A stretch of DNA of 64,000 nucleotides from Andrena cerasifolii (taxonomy: Eukaryota; Arthropoda; Insecta; Hymenoptera; Andrenidae): positions 682,001 through 746,000 of the forward strand of contig NC_135121.1 in the NCBI RefSeq assembly GCF_050908995.1. Reading direction: 5' to 3'. Under the pieces are notes generated by a model, which saw only the letters and a program-made list of their open reading frames with translations, made no database searches and was not told the origin of the DNA. Below, in pieces: positions 10,238 through 21,182 of this stretch (position 1 is the first letter of the stretch; every line of letters starts with the position of its first letter). A program made the position numbers and the translations under genes.

Positions 10238-10243
10238 CGCCGC

Positions 10244-10483
10244 CGAACAGCCCAAATCCTCGCTGGTCGGGACCGGCGCGGCGTTGAGCTCGTATCGCGA
10301 GCAGAGCCCTAATTCTCAGTGTTCGTTTCTCGCTTCTTTTTAGCTGATAGGGGGAGAGAGATGGAACGAGTGTCAGGCGTCCGAAAGACGGAGCGAGACA
10401 AACAACATCTCGTCGTCTATCTCGCACCACCCTCGCTCGCTTTCAGTGCCTCTTGCTCGCTCTCGTTCCATGAGACAATACTG
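10244..10483. repeat. Fragment of the 8401-8755 MITE family
   Basis: It shares CGCTGGTCGGGACCGGCG-type sequence, GTGTTCGTTTCTCGCTTCTT and GTGTCAGGCGTCCGAAAGAC with 8401-8755 and ends in AATACTG next to TA. Its left end is missing, replaced by the Transib-like element at 9557-10237. Confidence 0.6.
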
Positions 10484-10709
10484 TAGTATCTTTTATTTGA
10501 CTTTATCCAGATATTATCTTTGCCCATCTCTGTTCTCCAACTGCTTCGCCGTGATTCATTCAAGCCTCCTCGATGGAAAAATATTGATAGGGGAAATGCG
10601 GCAACAGCGCGATTCGACTCTCGATACGTCTCGGCAACTATGTCTTTCCTACATTTATCGGCTAGATTGGACTTCCACCGGTTTTGATGGTACAAGGCAC
10701 GAATATACC

Positions 10710-10947
10710 ATCAACGCCGGTGACGGAGAAACCTTGAAGCTTCATTCTGTCATTTTTCGGGCTGTCCTGAGTACACGATTCGTAAATTCATTATTATTTC
10801 AACGTACGGTGCTTATTAGCGTTCAAACGGACCAGACCACCCTGCACGAAAGTCTACTGAAGGCAACTAAACCCGCAAAAACGTCCACCGTGCCGATTCC
10901 AGGACGAAAGTTGTAATTTACGGTTTGCTTACTACATCGCGTATACG
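10710..10947. repeat. Direct duplication, copy 1 (partner 11204-11432)
   Basis: The two segments share, in the same order, CCTTGAAGCTTCATTC, AAATTCATTATTATTTCAA, GCTTATTAGCGTTCAAACG, GACCACCCTGCAC, TCTACTGAAGGCAACT and GACGAAAGTTGTAATTTACG. I see no protein of known type. Copy 1 is cut at its right edge by the small hAT-like insert at 10948. Confidence 0.7.
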
Positions 10948-11165
10948 CAGGCCCGGCGGAACCATGCGCCGCACAAGGGCGCCAGCCGAATGGGACGCTA
11001 AAAAAACTAGATCGTACGCTTAATAATAAAGGAATCTAACACCTCACATAAACTAAATATAAATGTAATTCTTTTAAACATATTAAATAGAAAACAAGTG
11101 CAAAAAATTGGGGACAACAAAAATTTTTTTGCACAAGGGCGCCAGCTAACCTCGCGTCGGCCCTG
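10948..11165. mobile_element. Short hAT-like MITE, CAGGCCC ends
   Basis: It starts CAGGCCCGGCG and ends CGTCGGCCCTG, with GGGCGCCAGC repeated near both ends. The flanking octamers CGTATACG and CCTACACG match at 6 of 8 positions, consistent with an old 8-bp target duplication. A similar terminus (CAGGCCCGACTC, minus strand) is at 42071-42082. Confidence 0.5.
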
Positions 11166-11203
11166 CCTACACGTCACGCTGGTGCTACATGGCTGCAGTG
11201 CAC

Positions 11204-11432
11204 CATTAGCGCCACCAACGGAGAAGCCTTGAAGCTTCATTCGGACAGTTTTCGAGTCATAAATTCATTATTATTTCAAAATGGGATGCTTATTAGCGTT
11301 CAAACGCACCAGACCACCCTGCACAGATGTCTACTGAAGGCAACTGTACCCGCAAAAACTTCCTTCGGGCCGATTCCAGGACGAAAGTTGTAATTTACGA
11401 TTTGCTTACTACACGCGTATACGTGCACGCTT
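11204..11432. repeat. Direct duplication, copy 2 (partner 10710-10947)
   Basis: See the partner at 10710. This copy is uninterrupted and runs into the LTR-like sequence beginning about 11442. Confidence 0.7.
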
Positions 11433-11441
11433 TTCCTAGCT

Positions 11442-12214
11442 TGTGTGAGCGTACTCACACATTCAAAGGCCCGCGGAGACGGCCCCCTTAACTAGCCCTT
11501 CAAATTCCATTTCGAAGTCGCTTTAACTAGCCCTTCAATCATGTCTCCCAAGCGTGGGCCAGCTGATAGGCACCAGAAGGCACTACCAATTTGAAAGAAG
11601 GACGACAACTCCATAAACTTCCATCCTAGAAAGCGTGGGCAAGCTGATAGGCAACTGGAAGCCAATACACTTACTAGAGAAGAAAACCTCACGATCTCCC
11701 AACTTAAACATTACTCTCCGACCTAGCGTCGCTCCTTGTTTCATATTTATATTACCGACCTAGCGTCGAGACTCTTGTTAAATTAACGATCTAGCATCGT
11801 ACAACTTAACTAATTAATTAACCATTATATACAGAAATCGTCGTAAAACGAATCTTTGCGTTCAGCCCTACCCGCCGAAGGGTCAAATCCTATTTCTAAT
11901 CGACCAAGCGCAATTTTCGTTACTTTAATACCGGCCGAAGCGTCAAATCCTATCTCTAATCGACCAAGCGTAATTTTCGTTACTTTAATACTGACAGATA
12001 CGTCATTACGCAATTGTCAATCGTTCGATCAATTTATAATCAAATTCCCACGACACCGTGTCGTAATATATGTTCAGACCCGACCAAGCGTCAAACCCTT
12101 TATTTGAATAAACTACTTTTGTTATTTTATGGTAAAGAAGGACTCTCGTTTCTTGAAATTCATTTCTTTATCTCACCCCACCCGAACCAATCCCACAATT
12201 CCACAAGTAACCGC
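11442..12214. repeat. Older LTR-like sequence, interrupted by the gypsy element
   Basis: Starts TGTGTGAGCGTACTCACAC, with AATAAA near 12106-12111. It resumes after the retroelement at 21118 and could end TGACTACA near 21182, giving about 840 bp without the insert and TG...CA ends. It holds short internal repeats (TTAACTAGCCCTTCAA twice; GACCTAGCGTCG-like units several times). No target duplication was found, so solo LTR is only the best guess. Confidence 0.4.
11871..11990. repeat. Two tandem 60-bp units
   Basis: Units begin near 11871 and 11931, with a GCCGAAG anchor at 11874 and again at 11934. They share GTCAAATCCTAT and TAATCGACCAAGCG blocks and differ at a handful of positions. Confidence 0.75.
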
Positions 12215-12667
12215 TGTTGTGCCCAGGCAACGCCCAAGCACACGTGTCACGCGACATATTATACTTCATATTAACCATTATACTACTCCAGAACGTTCGA
12301 GACGTTCCTAAGCAAAATCAGTTGCGAGGCAAAGCGCGAAACTACAAAATCAGCGAAATTGCGAGCGTTGCAACGTGACCATGCACGGCAACGCGAAGCG
12401 ACGGCACCACGCCCAATAGCGCAATAAAAGCCGATTTGCCGCCGCAAATCGGGAGACTCTAGAGCCGACTCTCGACCAGTTAACACGGTTAATTCCTACT
12501 TGTACACTCCGGTCTAGTTTAAGTGTTTTTGAATAAAGACTTAGTCTTTGGGTTTAATCACACTTGGTGTAGTTCATCCGGTGGATTCTCATCCTTTAAT
12601 CACTCCCGAACCCACGATTACGCCAGATCCCGTACCAGCCTTGCGAGCCATCACGCAGGGCACAACA
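12215..12667 (+). repeat. 5' LTR
   Basis: It begins TGTTGTGCCC and ends GGGCACAACA, a perfect 10-bp terminal inversion. AATAAA lies at 12532-12537, and a CAATAAAAG sequence upstream may be a core promoter element. The copy at 20661 is 453 bp as well. Confidence 0.95.
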
Positions 12668-13267
12668 AAATTGGTGCAGCGGTGGGATCTGCATCGTAAA
12701 GATTTTACCGAGCCTTGACGCAACCGATTGATCGACGTCGACTGAGGTTGAACTACCTCCGACAAGATTATTGGATCATCGCAATCTCGTAGGCCAAAAC
12801 AGGCCATCGTCGCTACCGAGGTAGCACAGAGGACCGAGGAACGGCCTTTGAGAAGACGTTCGACGCAGCCCGAACGACGACGAGCCTGGTGTCGAGTAAA
12901 ATCAGCCTGAGAGTGAACGGGTGAAACTACCGTCTATCAAACACCAAATCCATCTACGAGGACGTCACTGATCTGAGGATCAGGACGCACGAGAGGACTT
13001 GGAGACCGAGGAACCTGTAGGAGCCGCACCTGAAGGACGGACGGAGAGCCGTTCACGGGAAGCAGCCGTCGGAGCACGCAGCGAACAGCTGTACGAATCG
13101 ACCTTGCTGGGTCCAGTTTCAGCTTATCACCGCCGTTGGTTCACAGACGAGAGGACGCCTGACCGAGCCGACGACATGTGGTTGCGAGCAGCCTTGTGAG
13201 TAACAGAATAGCGCAAACGTACATATTGTAAACCAGAGTCCTATATAAAAATAGAAACGGTACATGC
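12668..13267 (+). other. Leader with candidate primer-binding site
   Basis: TGGTGCAGCGGTGGGAT begins a few bases after the 5' LTR, the usual place for a tRNA primer site. The tRNA was not identified. The rest of the leader to the gag ATG at 13268 is GA-rich and includes a 66-codon open frame (12999-13199) that I do not think is a gene. Confidence 0.5.
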
Positions 13268-16200
13268 ATGTCTATAGAAGAAGAACGCGCAAATCGATTC
13301 AAACTCCCGGGTCAAAGAAGTTTGTCGAGATCATTCGAATCATTTTTCAATAAAAAGCTAACTTTCGAACGCGAAGAATTAGACCTTCTACCTTCTATAG
13401 ACCATCCAAGATCGTCTCGCCGAACACTTCGACCGCCGCCGTTGCGACTAAGCGTTAGAAAAGACGACGATTCAAGTGCCGAATCGTCTCCGGAAAACTT
13501 TGTAACACCGAATAGAGAATACCCGATCGTGCTAGCGGATTTTAGTTTGTTGGACATAGAAGGAACAGAAGAAAGCGAAATGTCGCTAAACGCGGGAAGT
13601 AGCCTCCCGGTACCAAACGTAAAATTATTATCTACCGCGCTGTCGTTAGTCGACAAATTCGTAGGAAAATCGTCAGACGAACTTGCAGAATTTTTGAAGT
13701 CTTATACAAGCGCCTCGGAGTTTGTCCCCGCGAATGAATTGCCACGATTCTTGAAAACAGTGATAGGTACAAAAATTAAAGGCAAAGCAGCCAAGGTATT
13801 AGAGTACAAAGATATAGATACTTTCGATAAATTAAAGGACATCTTAACTTCACTATTCGTAGACAAAAGATCAATAGGAGCAGTTGGAGCAGAGTTTCAT
13901 GCCTGCCACCAACGAGAAGGCGAAAGCGTAAAATTATTCGCGTGTAGAGTAGAAGAATTAGCTGGGGAATTATCGGAACTATCGGTAAAACCAGGGAACA
14001 GCGACGAAGTAAATAACGCGTTAACAGAATCAGTGCAAGAACGCGCCCTCGATGTTTTCACCCTCGGGTTGAATTTAAAACTGAGAACGATCATAAGGTC
14101 TCGAAATTACGCAACGCTAAATGCAGCTATCGCCGCAGCTATAGAGGAGGAACAAGCGATGGGTCTAAACACCTCGCGAAATTTTAGGAAGCTCGATGAT
14201 CAACCCAAAAGAAGAGAAGGATCTAACGTACCGCGCTGCGAACGCTGCAATAAATTAGGGCATTTGGCGAGGAATTGCTATACGCGATTAAGCATGCCGC
14301 GAATAAACTATCAGCCGCAACAGACGCACATAAAAAGGGAAGTACAGCGCGTCACAGTAGTCTGCCACTATTGCAAGAAACCAGGACACCAAATCAGGGA
14401 ATGCAGGGCCAGAGAAAGGGCAAACGAACGAGAAAATAGACCGCGCTATACAAACACGAGTTACAGGCGCGACGACTCTAGACAGAATTTTAGCAGAACT
14501 CCGGGCCGAGAATCACATAGCGGGAATCGAGATTACCCAAACACGGGCCACGGGACAACCGACGATAGACAGACTAACACAGGGCCTAGAGTGGATTCGT
14601 ATCGAGCGAATCTAGTAATGACTTCCAAAATAGAAAACACCGTCGAAATCAGAGCATCAGAACTAGTAAAAGGAAAAGCGAGCCTGCTAGTCGACACCGG
14701 TGCCGATATTACACTAATAAAGATAGGGAAGGTGCTGGGCGACGTCCACGCCCAAGACGAAATAGTGTCCTTGCGAGGAATAGCCCCAATGGAAATCAAA
14801 ACGCTGTGCCTAATACAATTAAACGTAGAGGTCGGAAACAAACTCATAACGCATCCCTGTCGGTTAGTGAGAGATGACTTCCCATTAGAAGCAGACGGAA
14901 TTCTGGGACAAGATTTCATGACTAAGCACGACGTATGCATTCGGGCAAATCAAGGAATAGAATTGTACGGAACACGGTTCCCCTACTCTGGAGGAGGCAA
15001 CGTAACATTAAAACCGCGATCAGAAACAATTCTCTTAGCCAAAACGACGGAAAAAGGAGAAGGAATAGTAGAGGGACAGCCGATCAAGCCAGGAATACTC
15101 ATAGGGAACTCATTAACGATAGGCAATGACGGAAAATGCATAATAAGCATAATGAACACCACAGCAGACGAAGTTCTTATCAGTACGCCGACCGTGACAT
15201 TAGAATCACTGACGAGCGAAAACGTTGACCCGACGGACGCGACCTGCGACAAAGATCGCGACACGCCGACACATATGGTACACGCTGTACACGGGAGAAA
15301 TAGAATGCAAATCTTGCGCGAAAGCCTCAGGACCGAACACTTAAATAGCGAAGAAAAAACCAGCTTACTCGAGCTCTGCGAAAAATACAATGAAATATTC
15401 GGATTAGAAGGAGACAAACTAGGATACTCCAAAAAAGCGGAACACTCAATTACTCTAACCCAAGGTACTAAACCTATATACGTGAAGCCGTATAGACTAC
15501 CTCAAGCGCATACGGAAGAAGTAGATAAACAAGTTCAGGAAATGGTAAAAGAAGGAATAATTAGACCAAGCGCCAGCCAATGGAACGCTCCCTTGCTAGT
15601 AGTCCCGAAAAAACCAGATGCTACAGGTAAACGCAGGCTAAGAGTGGTAGTAGATTTCAGAAAGGTAAACGACGTGACGATAGGCGATTCGTATCCCTTG
15701 CCGAATATAACAGATATTTTAGATCAATTAGGCGGAGCAAAATATTTCTCAACCTTAGATTTAGCTTCAGGGTTCCATCAAATAGCTATGAAGGAGGAAG
15801 ATCGTGAAAAAACCGCATTCTCGACGCCATACGGACATTTCGAGTATAATAGAATGCCATTTGGGCTTAAAAACGCTCCCGCGACATTTCAAAGGTTAAT
15901 GAACACCGTACTGTCAGGCTTACAGGGAATAAAATGTTTCGTGTATTTAGACGACATAGTCGTCTACGGACGCTCATTGAAGGAGCACCAAGAACGATTA
16001 AAACTCGTATTCGAACGCATACAAGAAAGTGGCCTAAAACTTCAACCCAACAAGTGCGAATTCCTACGCAAAGAAACAATATACCTAGGACACATAATAA
16101 CCGAAAACGGCATCAAGCTAGACCCATCTAAACTAGAAGCTGTCCGAAGCTTCCCGGTACCTAAAGGAATAAAAGACGTGCAATCCTTTTTAGGCCTAGC

Positions 16201-17908
16201 TGGATATTATAGGAGATTCATAGCGGAGTTTTCACAGATTGCAAAACCTTTGACACAACTGTTAAAGAAAGACCAAACATTCAGATGGACTGCACAGGAG
16301 CAGAAAGCTCTCGAGATTCTAAAAGAAAAATTAACGACAGCACCAGTATTGCAATATCCAGATTTCTCAAAACCGTTTGTTCTAACAACAGACGCTTCCG
16401 GAAAAGCGATAGGAGCAGTATTATCGCAAGGAAAAATAGGACAAGATTTGCCAATAGCGTACGCGAGTAGAGTATTGAATAAGGCGGAAGAGAATTATAG
16501 CACCATCGAAAAGGAATTGTTAGCCATCGTATGGGCAACGCAACACTTCAGACCATACGTATACGGCACTAAATTCAAAATCGTGACGGACCATAAGCCA
16601 CTCACTTGGCTTTTCAACGTAAAGGACCCCGGTTCTAGATTAATGAGATGGAAGTTGAAATTAGCAGAATACGACTATAGCATCGATTATAAGGCCGGAA
16701 AAACGAATAGGAACGCGGACGCCCTTAGCAGAATGTTCGCGATAACGCGCGGAGTGAAACAAAAGATCGACAACGAAACAATAGCCGGCGCCAGCGAAGA
16801 CGACAGTGAACAAGAGAAGCCCCGATCGAATGGAGAAACGGACAACGCAACATACACGGAGGACGAAAAACTTCGAGTGCTACGCGAATTCCACGACACA
16901 CCTCTGGGTGGACACTTAGGGGTAAAACGGACCCTAGAACGCATAAAATTAAATCATTCGTGGCCAGGAATGCGACAAGACGTAGAAAAGTACATCTCTA
17001 GATGTGAAAAATGCCAAAGAAATAAGCTATCGAGAATAACCAAAGCCCCCATGGTTATTACAGACACTCCCACGGAACCATTCGAGAAATGCGCACTAGA
17101 CATCGTAGGACCTTTACCCGAGACCGGCAGACGAAACAAATACATATTAACCTTTCAAGATCTTTTAACCAAATTCAGTAAGGCCATACCCCTCGAGAAC
17201 CAAGAAGCGGATACCGTAGCTAGAGAATTCGTCACTAAAATAATTTGCGAATACGGCATTCCGCAGCGAGTACTAACAGATCAAGGAACTAATTTTCTAA
17301 GCCAAGTCTTTAAAAACGTATGTAGGTTACTAAAAATCGACAAAATCCAAACTACAGCCTACCACCCCCAATCGAACGGAGCGCTAGAAAGAAGCCACCG
17401 CACGCTGGCAGAATATTTAAAGAACTATATCGCAGAAGACCAGACTGACTGGGATGAATGGCTACCGTACGCGATGTTCACATACAATACTACCCCTCAC
17501 ACGTCTACTAGCTACACGCCCTACGAACTCGTTTTCGGAAGACAAGCTTCCTTACCAACCTCATTAAACCAAGCACCGCAACTAACATACACCTACGACA
17601 AATACGCTGAAGAATTACGCGAAAGACTACGGTCCACGAATAGCATCGCGCGCGAAACTATAGGGATCAATAAGGACAAGTCAAAAAGGCAATATGATAA
17701 AAGGACAGCTAACAAATTTTTCAAAATTGGGGAGCAAGTACTCCTACACGACGAGACAGTGAGACGCGGACGATCGAAAAAACTAACACCCGCGTGGATA
17801 GGACCCTACTCAATTCAAAACACGCACGACAATAATAACTACACTATAGGAAAGGGACGAAAAACGCGCCGCGTACACGCAAACCGGTTAAAACACTTCA
17901 TAGAATAG
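13268..17908 (+). CDS. gag-pol: Fused Gag-Pol polyprotein of the Ty3/gypsy element
   Basis: Single 1546-codon ORF. Residues 1-320 are Gag-like. Two CX2CX4HX4C zinc knuckles follow from about 324 and then about 366. The aspartic protease motif DTGAD is at 476. Reverse transcriptase runs to about 1000 with YLDD at 893, followed by RNase H (TTDASG, TDHKP). The integrase has an HHCC zinc region, then catalytic D1278, D1338 and E1374; the last two have 35 residues between them. There is no chromodomain. Errantiviruses normally separate gag and pol by a frameshift; here one frame covers both. It would make virion core proteins and copy and insert the element. No internal stop was seen. Confidence 0.95.
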   Translation: MSIEEERANRFKLPGQRSLSRSFESFFNKKLTFEREELDLLPSIDHPRSSRRTLRPPPLRLSVRKDDDSSAESSPENFVTPNREYPIVLADFSLLDIEGTEESEMSLNAGSSLPVPNVKLLSTALSLVDKFVGKSSDELAEFLKSYTSASEFVPANELPRFLKTVIGTKIKGKAAKVLEYKDIDTFDKLKDILTSLFVDKRSIGAVGAEFHACHQREGESVKLFACRVEELAGELSELSVKPGNSDEVNNALTESVQERALDVFTLGLNLKLRTIIRSRNYATLNAAIAAAIEEEQAMGLNTSRNFRKLDDQPKRREGSNVPRCERCNKLGHLARNCYTRLSMPRINYQPQQTHIKREVQRVTVVCHYCKKPGHQIRECRARERANERENRPRYTNTSYRRDDSRQNFSRTPGRESHSGNRDYPNTGHGTTDDRQTNTGPRVDSYRANLVMTSKIENTVEIRASELVKGKASLLVDTGADITLIKIGKVLGDVHAQDEIVSLRGIAPMEIKTLCLIQLNVEVGNKLITHPCRLVRDDFPLEADGILGQDFMTKHDVCIRANQGIELYGTRFPYSGGGNVTLKPRSETILLAKTTEKGEGIVEGQPIKPGILIGNSLTIGNDGKCIISIMNTTADEVLISTPTVTLESLTSENVDPTDATCDKDRDTPTHMVHAVHGRNRMQILRESLRTEHLNSEEKTSLLELCEKYNEIFGLEGDKLGYSKKAEHSITLTQGTKPIYVKPYRLPQAHTEEVDKQVQEMVKEGIIRPSASQWNAPLLVVPKKPDATGKRRLRVVVDFRKVNDVTIGDSYPLPNITDILDQLGGAKYFSTLDLASGFHQIAMKEEDREKTAFSTPYGHFEYNRMPFGLKNAPATFQRLMNTVLSGLQGIKCFVYLDDIVVYGRSLKEHQERLKLVFERIQESGLKLQPNKCEFLRKETIYLGHIITENGIKLDPSKLEAVRSFPVPKGIKDVQSFLGLAGYYRRFIAEFSQIAKPLTQLLKKDQTFRWTAQEQKALEILKEKLTTAPVLQYPDFSKPFVLTTDASGKAIGAVLSQGKIGQDLPIAYASRVLNKAEENYSTIEKELLAIVWATQHFRPYVYGTKFKIVTDHKPLTWLFNVKDPGSRLMRWKLKLAEYDYSIDYKAGKTNRNADALSRMFAITRGVKQKIDNETIAGASEDDSEQEKPRSNGETDNATYTEDEKLRVLREFHDTPLGGHLGVKRTLERIKLNHSWPGMRQDVEKYISRCEKCQRNKLSRITKAPMVITDTPTEPFEKCALDIVGPLPETGRRNKYILTFQDLLTKFSKAIPLENQEADTVAREFVTKIICEYGIPQRVLTDQGTNFLSQVFKNVCRLLKIDKIQTTAYHPQSNGALERSHRTLAEYLKNYIAEDQTDWDEWLPYAMFTYNTTPHTSTSYTPYELVFGRQASLPTSLNQAPQLTYTYDKYAEELRERLRSTNSIARETIGINKDKSKRQYDKRTANKFFKIGEQVLLHDETVRRGRSKKLTPAWIGPYSIQNTHDNNNYTIGKGRKTRRVHANRLKHFIE

Positions 17909-18636
17909 GACAGGAACAAGGAAACGGTCGCAGTAGTGAAGGAAAGTAACGGTACGCAGACAAACTATTGAAAAAAAAGGGAGGAGAAAAAATTTATTCA
18001 ATTTAGGATATATGAGTCCAAATTAATATGTGTGTGTGTCACCCCCCAAGCGCGCCTATAATAGAAACCACGGACCTGGCCGCGTGAAGGGTTCCGGAAA
18101 ACGATCGCCATGACGTTCTGGAACAATAACCAGACGCGGAATAACCAAAATAGAAAATTGCACTAGAAACAAAAAACACCTAACCGACAAAAACATTTGA
18201 TACTCACCGTAAAGTGCCCGTATCCCCCACGCGTCCTCCGCGTCCAACCATTCAGCGTTTTCGGCGGCGATTTGACGCCGCGCCGAGCGGTACTCCCGCA
18301 CCGCCCGCCTGTACCCAATACTCATAAACCCGGACGGCGCCGGATATTCCAAACACTAAAAATTTAAGAAAAGAGGAAACCAATTATAAAAACCCTACGC
18401 ACTTCCACCAAAACACAAAACACCCAACAACTTGCACTAAACGTACCAGTAAAAACAGCGCGAGCTCGCGAGGAAGGCTTAAGAAACACAACATGATGTC
18501 GCAACTGATCACAACGGAATGAGAAGCGACGAGACAATCGAGTCTCTTGCAAGGAAGAACTGCCTTACGTTAACAAAATTTTATCTCGCGCACGCGAAAC
18601 ACACGCAAGACAAGAGACTTCGCGACGAACAGAAAG
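17909..18636 (+). other. Spacer between pol and env
   Basis: There is no plus-strand ORF of note. Env in this group is made from a spliced mRNA, so an acceptor is expected shortly before 18637, but I could not single one out. Minus-strand open frames at 18056-18352 and 18364-18552 have no recognisable features. Confidence 0.4.
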
Positions 18637-20517
18637 ATGCGTCGACTACACCTCGACATTATATTTTACAGGATTACCGTCCTACAATTGACGACACTAC
18701 TCATAGGAGGAACAACCCCCGACACAGACTTCGCTATAAAAGAATTTCAAGATCACCCGGGCATTTACTTCGAAAACTTAGGCGATCTACAGATTTACCG
18801 GGATAGTTGGAAACTAATACTACACTTAGACATATCGTACATTTACCGACGCGAATCAAATCTCCAGGCAGCACTATATGACATACTTGCTCAGTGTAAA
18901 ACACCTTCTACTAATAACTTACAAAAATTCTGTAAAACGTTTGGCACGAAAATTCAAAGCAAAGTAGACCGCGTAACCAAATTCCTTACTTACGTCCAAC
19001 AAACCATAAGCTCCGCACCAAAACAGCGTCGCGGGCTAATAGACGGATTAGGTTACATAGGCAAATCACTCTTCGGACTAATGGATTCCGAAGACAGAAA
19101 GATAATCAACGACCAAATAGACTTCCTAAAAAGACAAGACAGTAGATTAAAGAATACAATCAAAGGGCAAATGCAAATTGTAAGAGCTAACGCCGAACTT
19201 CTAAATGAAACTATACACAACGTACAAGAAAATGAAAAAACCCTTTTAAACGCAACTTGGCAAATTCAATACTTACTACAACAGACGACTGACATTACTA
19301 GATTTCGAGAGACAATAGACGAAAACCTCATACTAATAAATAGCGTCGCGGAAACACTCCTGCGTGACACACAAGACTTGTTAGAATTCATAATGGATAT
19401 AAAGAAAGGAGTCCTTAACCCACAATTAATGCCACCGGTACAAATCATAACATACCTCACTTCAGCACTCGCTCACATCCCGCAAGGATTAGACTTCCCG
19501 ATCGGAATAAAACTAGAAAATATGCACGTCCTATACGACATCCTTACACTTTCCGCATTTTCGGATACGAAATCAATTACCGTAGTACTAGATATCCCAT
19601 TGTTGAGCGCAAAGAAATTCAAATTAAGCAAGGTACACCCGGTACCCACAAAGGTAAACGATTCGTTCTACGCGTATATAGAACCCCTCGACTCATACGT
19701 GGTACTCGACACCTCGGTGCAAGATTACATACAACTAAGCAAACAAGACCTAACAGAATGTAAAACTATAAACGAGCTATATCTCTGCACCTCAAACCAT
19801 CCAATGTTCAAAGCGATACCATACGGACCCTGCGAAGTACAGTTGTACACAAAATTGACGCAAAAACCGAACAATTGTAAAATACGAATCATGACACTGA
19901 AACACACGATCCTGATAGAATTACAACAACCGGGCACATGGATTTATATCGCACCGAAACAAATACAACTAGCAGTAACCTGCGGCGATAAAAACACAAA
20001 CATGTATAGTATTAAGGACTCTGGTATAATAACGATAAGAAATAAATGTACTATCACTACCGCCGAATTTACGATAGAAACCGGAAAACAATACGGAATA
20101 GAAAAAACATGGAACTACTTACCTGGTTACAATTTGACACTAGACGAAATTACGTTTCCACAGACCACTGTAAATTCGTACCGACATACCAATTTTGAAC
20201 TTAAAAGAATAATCAAACACCCGGAAGAATTAAATAAAGTTAGTAAAAAATTAGAAGACTTACAAAACGATTTAGAAAAACCCGAGATTATACCAACCGA
20301 GTATCACTATAGCTTCTTTACACTATCCTCTGTGACGGGATTTATCACAACTACACTATGTATGTTCGCACTTTACAAATGCATTGTACGCTGCAAAGCA
20401 AAAACACCACGACACTGTACCACAGACAACACGAGTCGCGACAAAACAACACAAAAACCCGAAGCGATAATCAAAATAGTTAGTAAGGAGGAAACGTCTT
20501 CCACTAATTCTCTTTAA
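18637..20517 (+). CDS. env: Envelope-like protein of the gypsy element
   Basis: 626-codon ORF. A hydrophobic N-terminal segment (about residues 8-25) fits a signal peptide. A basic cleavage-like site followed by a glycine-rich hydrophobic stretch (RRGLIDGLG at about 131-139) matches the conserved fusion-peptide region shared by insect errantivirus Env and baculovirus F-type proteins. A long helical region (about 160-230) follows. A transmembrane segment lies near 559-583, then a short basic cytoplasmic tail. The predicted role is membrane fusion of particles. The frame is uninterrupted; whether it is expressed is unknown. Confidence 0.85.
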   Translation: MRRLHLDIIFYRITVLQLTTLLIGGTTPDTDFAIKEFQDHPGIYFENLGDLQIYRDSWKLILHLDISYIYRRESNLQAALYDILAQCKTPSTNNLQKFCKTFGTKIQSKVDRVTKFLTYVQQTISSAPKQRRGLIDGLGYIGKSLFGLMDSEDRKIINDQIDFLKRQDSRLKNTIKGQMQIVRANAELLNETIHNVQENEKTLLNATWQIQYLLQQTTDITRFRETIDENLILINSVAETLLRDTQDLLEFIMDIKKGVLNPQLMPPVQIITYLTSALAHIPQGLDFPIGIKLENMHVLYDILTLSAFSDTKSITVVLDIPLLSAKKFKLSKVHPVPTKVNDSFYAYIEPLDSYVVLDTSVQDYIQLSKQDLTECKTINELYLCTSNHPMFKAIPYGPCEVQLYTKLTQKPNNCKIRIMTLKHTILIELQQPGTWIYIAPKQIQLAVTCGDKNTNMYSIKDSGIITIRNKCTITTAEFTIETGKQYGIEKTWNYLPGYNLTLDEITFPQTTVNSYRHTNFELKRIIKHPEELNKVSKKLEDLQNDLEKPEIIPTEYHYSFFTLSSVTGFITTTLCMFALYKCIVRCKAKTPRHCTTDNTSRDKTTQKPEAIIKIVSKEETSSTNSL

Positions 20518-20647
20518 AATATACCATTATAAGCTAGTTAAGAAAAACCACATGTAAGTCGATGATAACCAATCCAACCATTACGAGTTTTGGGATTCCC
20601 CTAAGATAGTTTATCATCGGCAGAAAAAGCTATGGCTTTTCCTCCCC

Positions 20648-20660
20648 AAGGGGGGAGGGA
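20648..20660 (+). promoter_or_regulatory. Polypurine tract
   Basis: AAGGGGGGAGGGA directly abuts the 3' LTR, the expected plus-strand primer for reverse transcription. Confidence 0.9.
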
Positions 20661-21113
20661 TGTTGTGCCCAGGCAACGCCCAAGCACACGTGTCACGCGA
20701 CATATTATACTTCATATTAACCATTATACTACTCCAGAACGTTCGAGACGTTCCTAAGCAAAATCAGTTGCGAGGCAAAGCGCGAAACTACAAAATCAGC
20801 GAAATTGCGAGCGTTGCAACGTGACCATGCACGGCAACGCGAAGCGACGGCACCACGCCCAATAGCGCAATAAAAACCGATTTGCCGCCGCAAATCGGGA
20901 GACTCTAGAGCCGACTCTCGACCAGTTAACACGGTTAATTCCTACTTGTACACTCCGGTCTAGTTTAAGTGTTTTTGAATAAAGACTTAGTCTTTGGGTT
21001 TAATCACACTTGGTGTAGTTCATCCGGTGGATTCTCATCCTTTAATCACTCCCGAACCCATGATTACGCCAGATCCCGTACCAGCCTTGCGAGCCATCAC
21101 GCAGGGCACAACA
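20661..21113 (+). repeat. 3' LTR
   Basis: 453 bp with the same ends as the 5' LTR. Only two substitutions relative to 12215-12667 are seen on reading both copies through. Confidence 0.95.
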
Positions 21114-21182
21114 CCGCTCTATTCGTGGAATCTCCTGTGACAAACGGCACGACCCGTTCTAGAACGTTAGACGGGTGACTAC

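Larger units (their letters stand above)
12215..21113 (+). mobile_element. Complete env-bearing Ty3/gypsy LTR retroelement (errantivirus type)
   Basis: The 8,899-bp element has 453-bp LTRs at both ends, a candidate primer site, fused gag-pol, env and a polypurine tract. CCGC at 12211-12214 and 21114-21117 is the 4-bp target duplication. By my reading the LTRs differ at only two positions (one near 12430, one near 12614), so the insertion is recent on an evolutionary scale. Both ORFs are open. It interrupts the older LTR-like sequence at 11442. Confidence 0.95.

Noticed and set aside
12999..13199. Leader ORF before gag
   Set aside because: Charged low-complexity frame in the untranslated leader, not seen as part of Gag in this element type.
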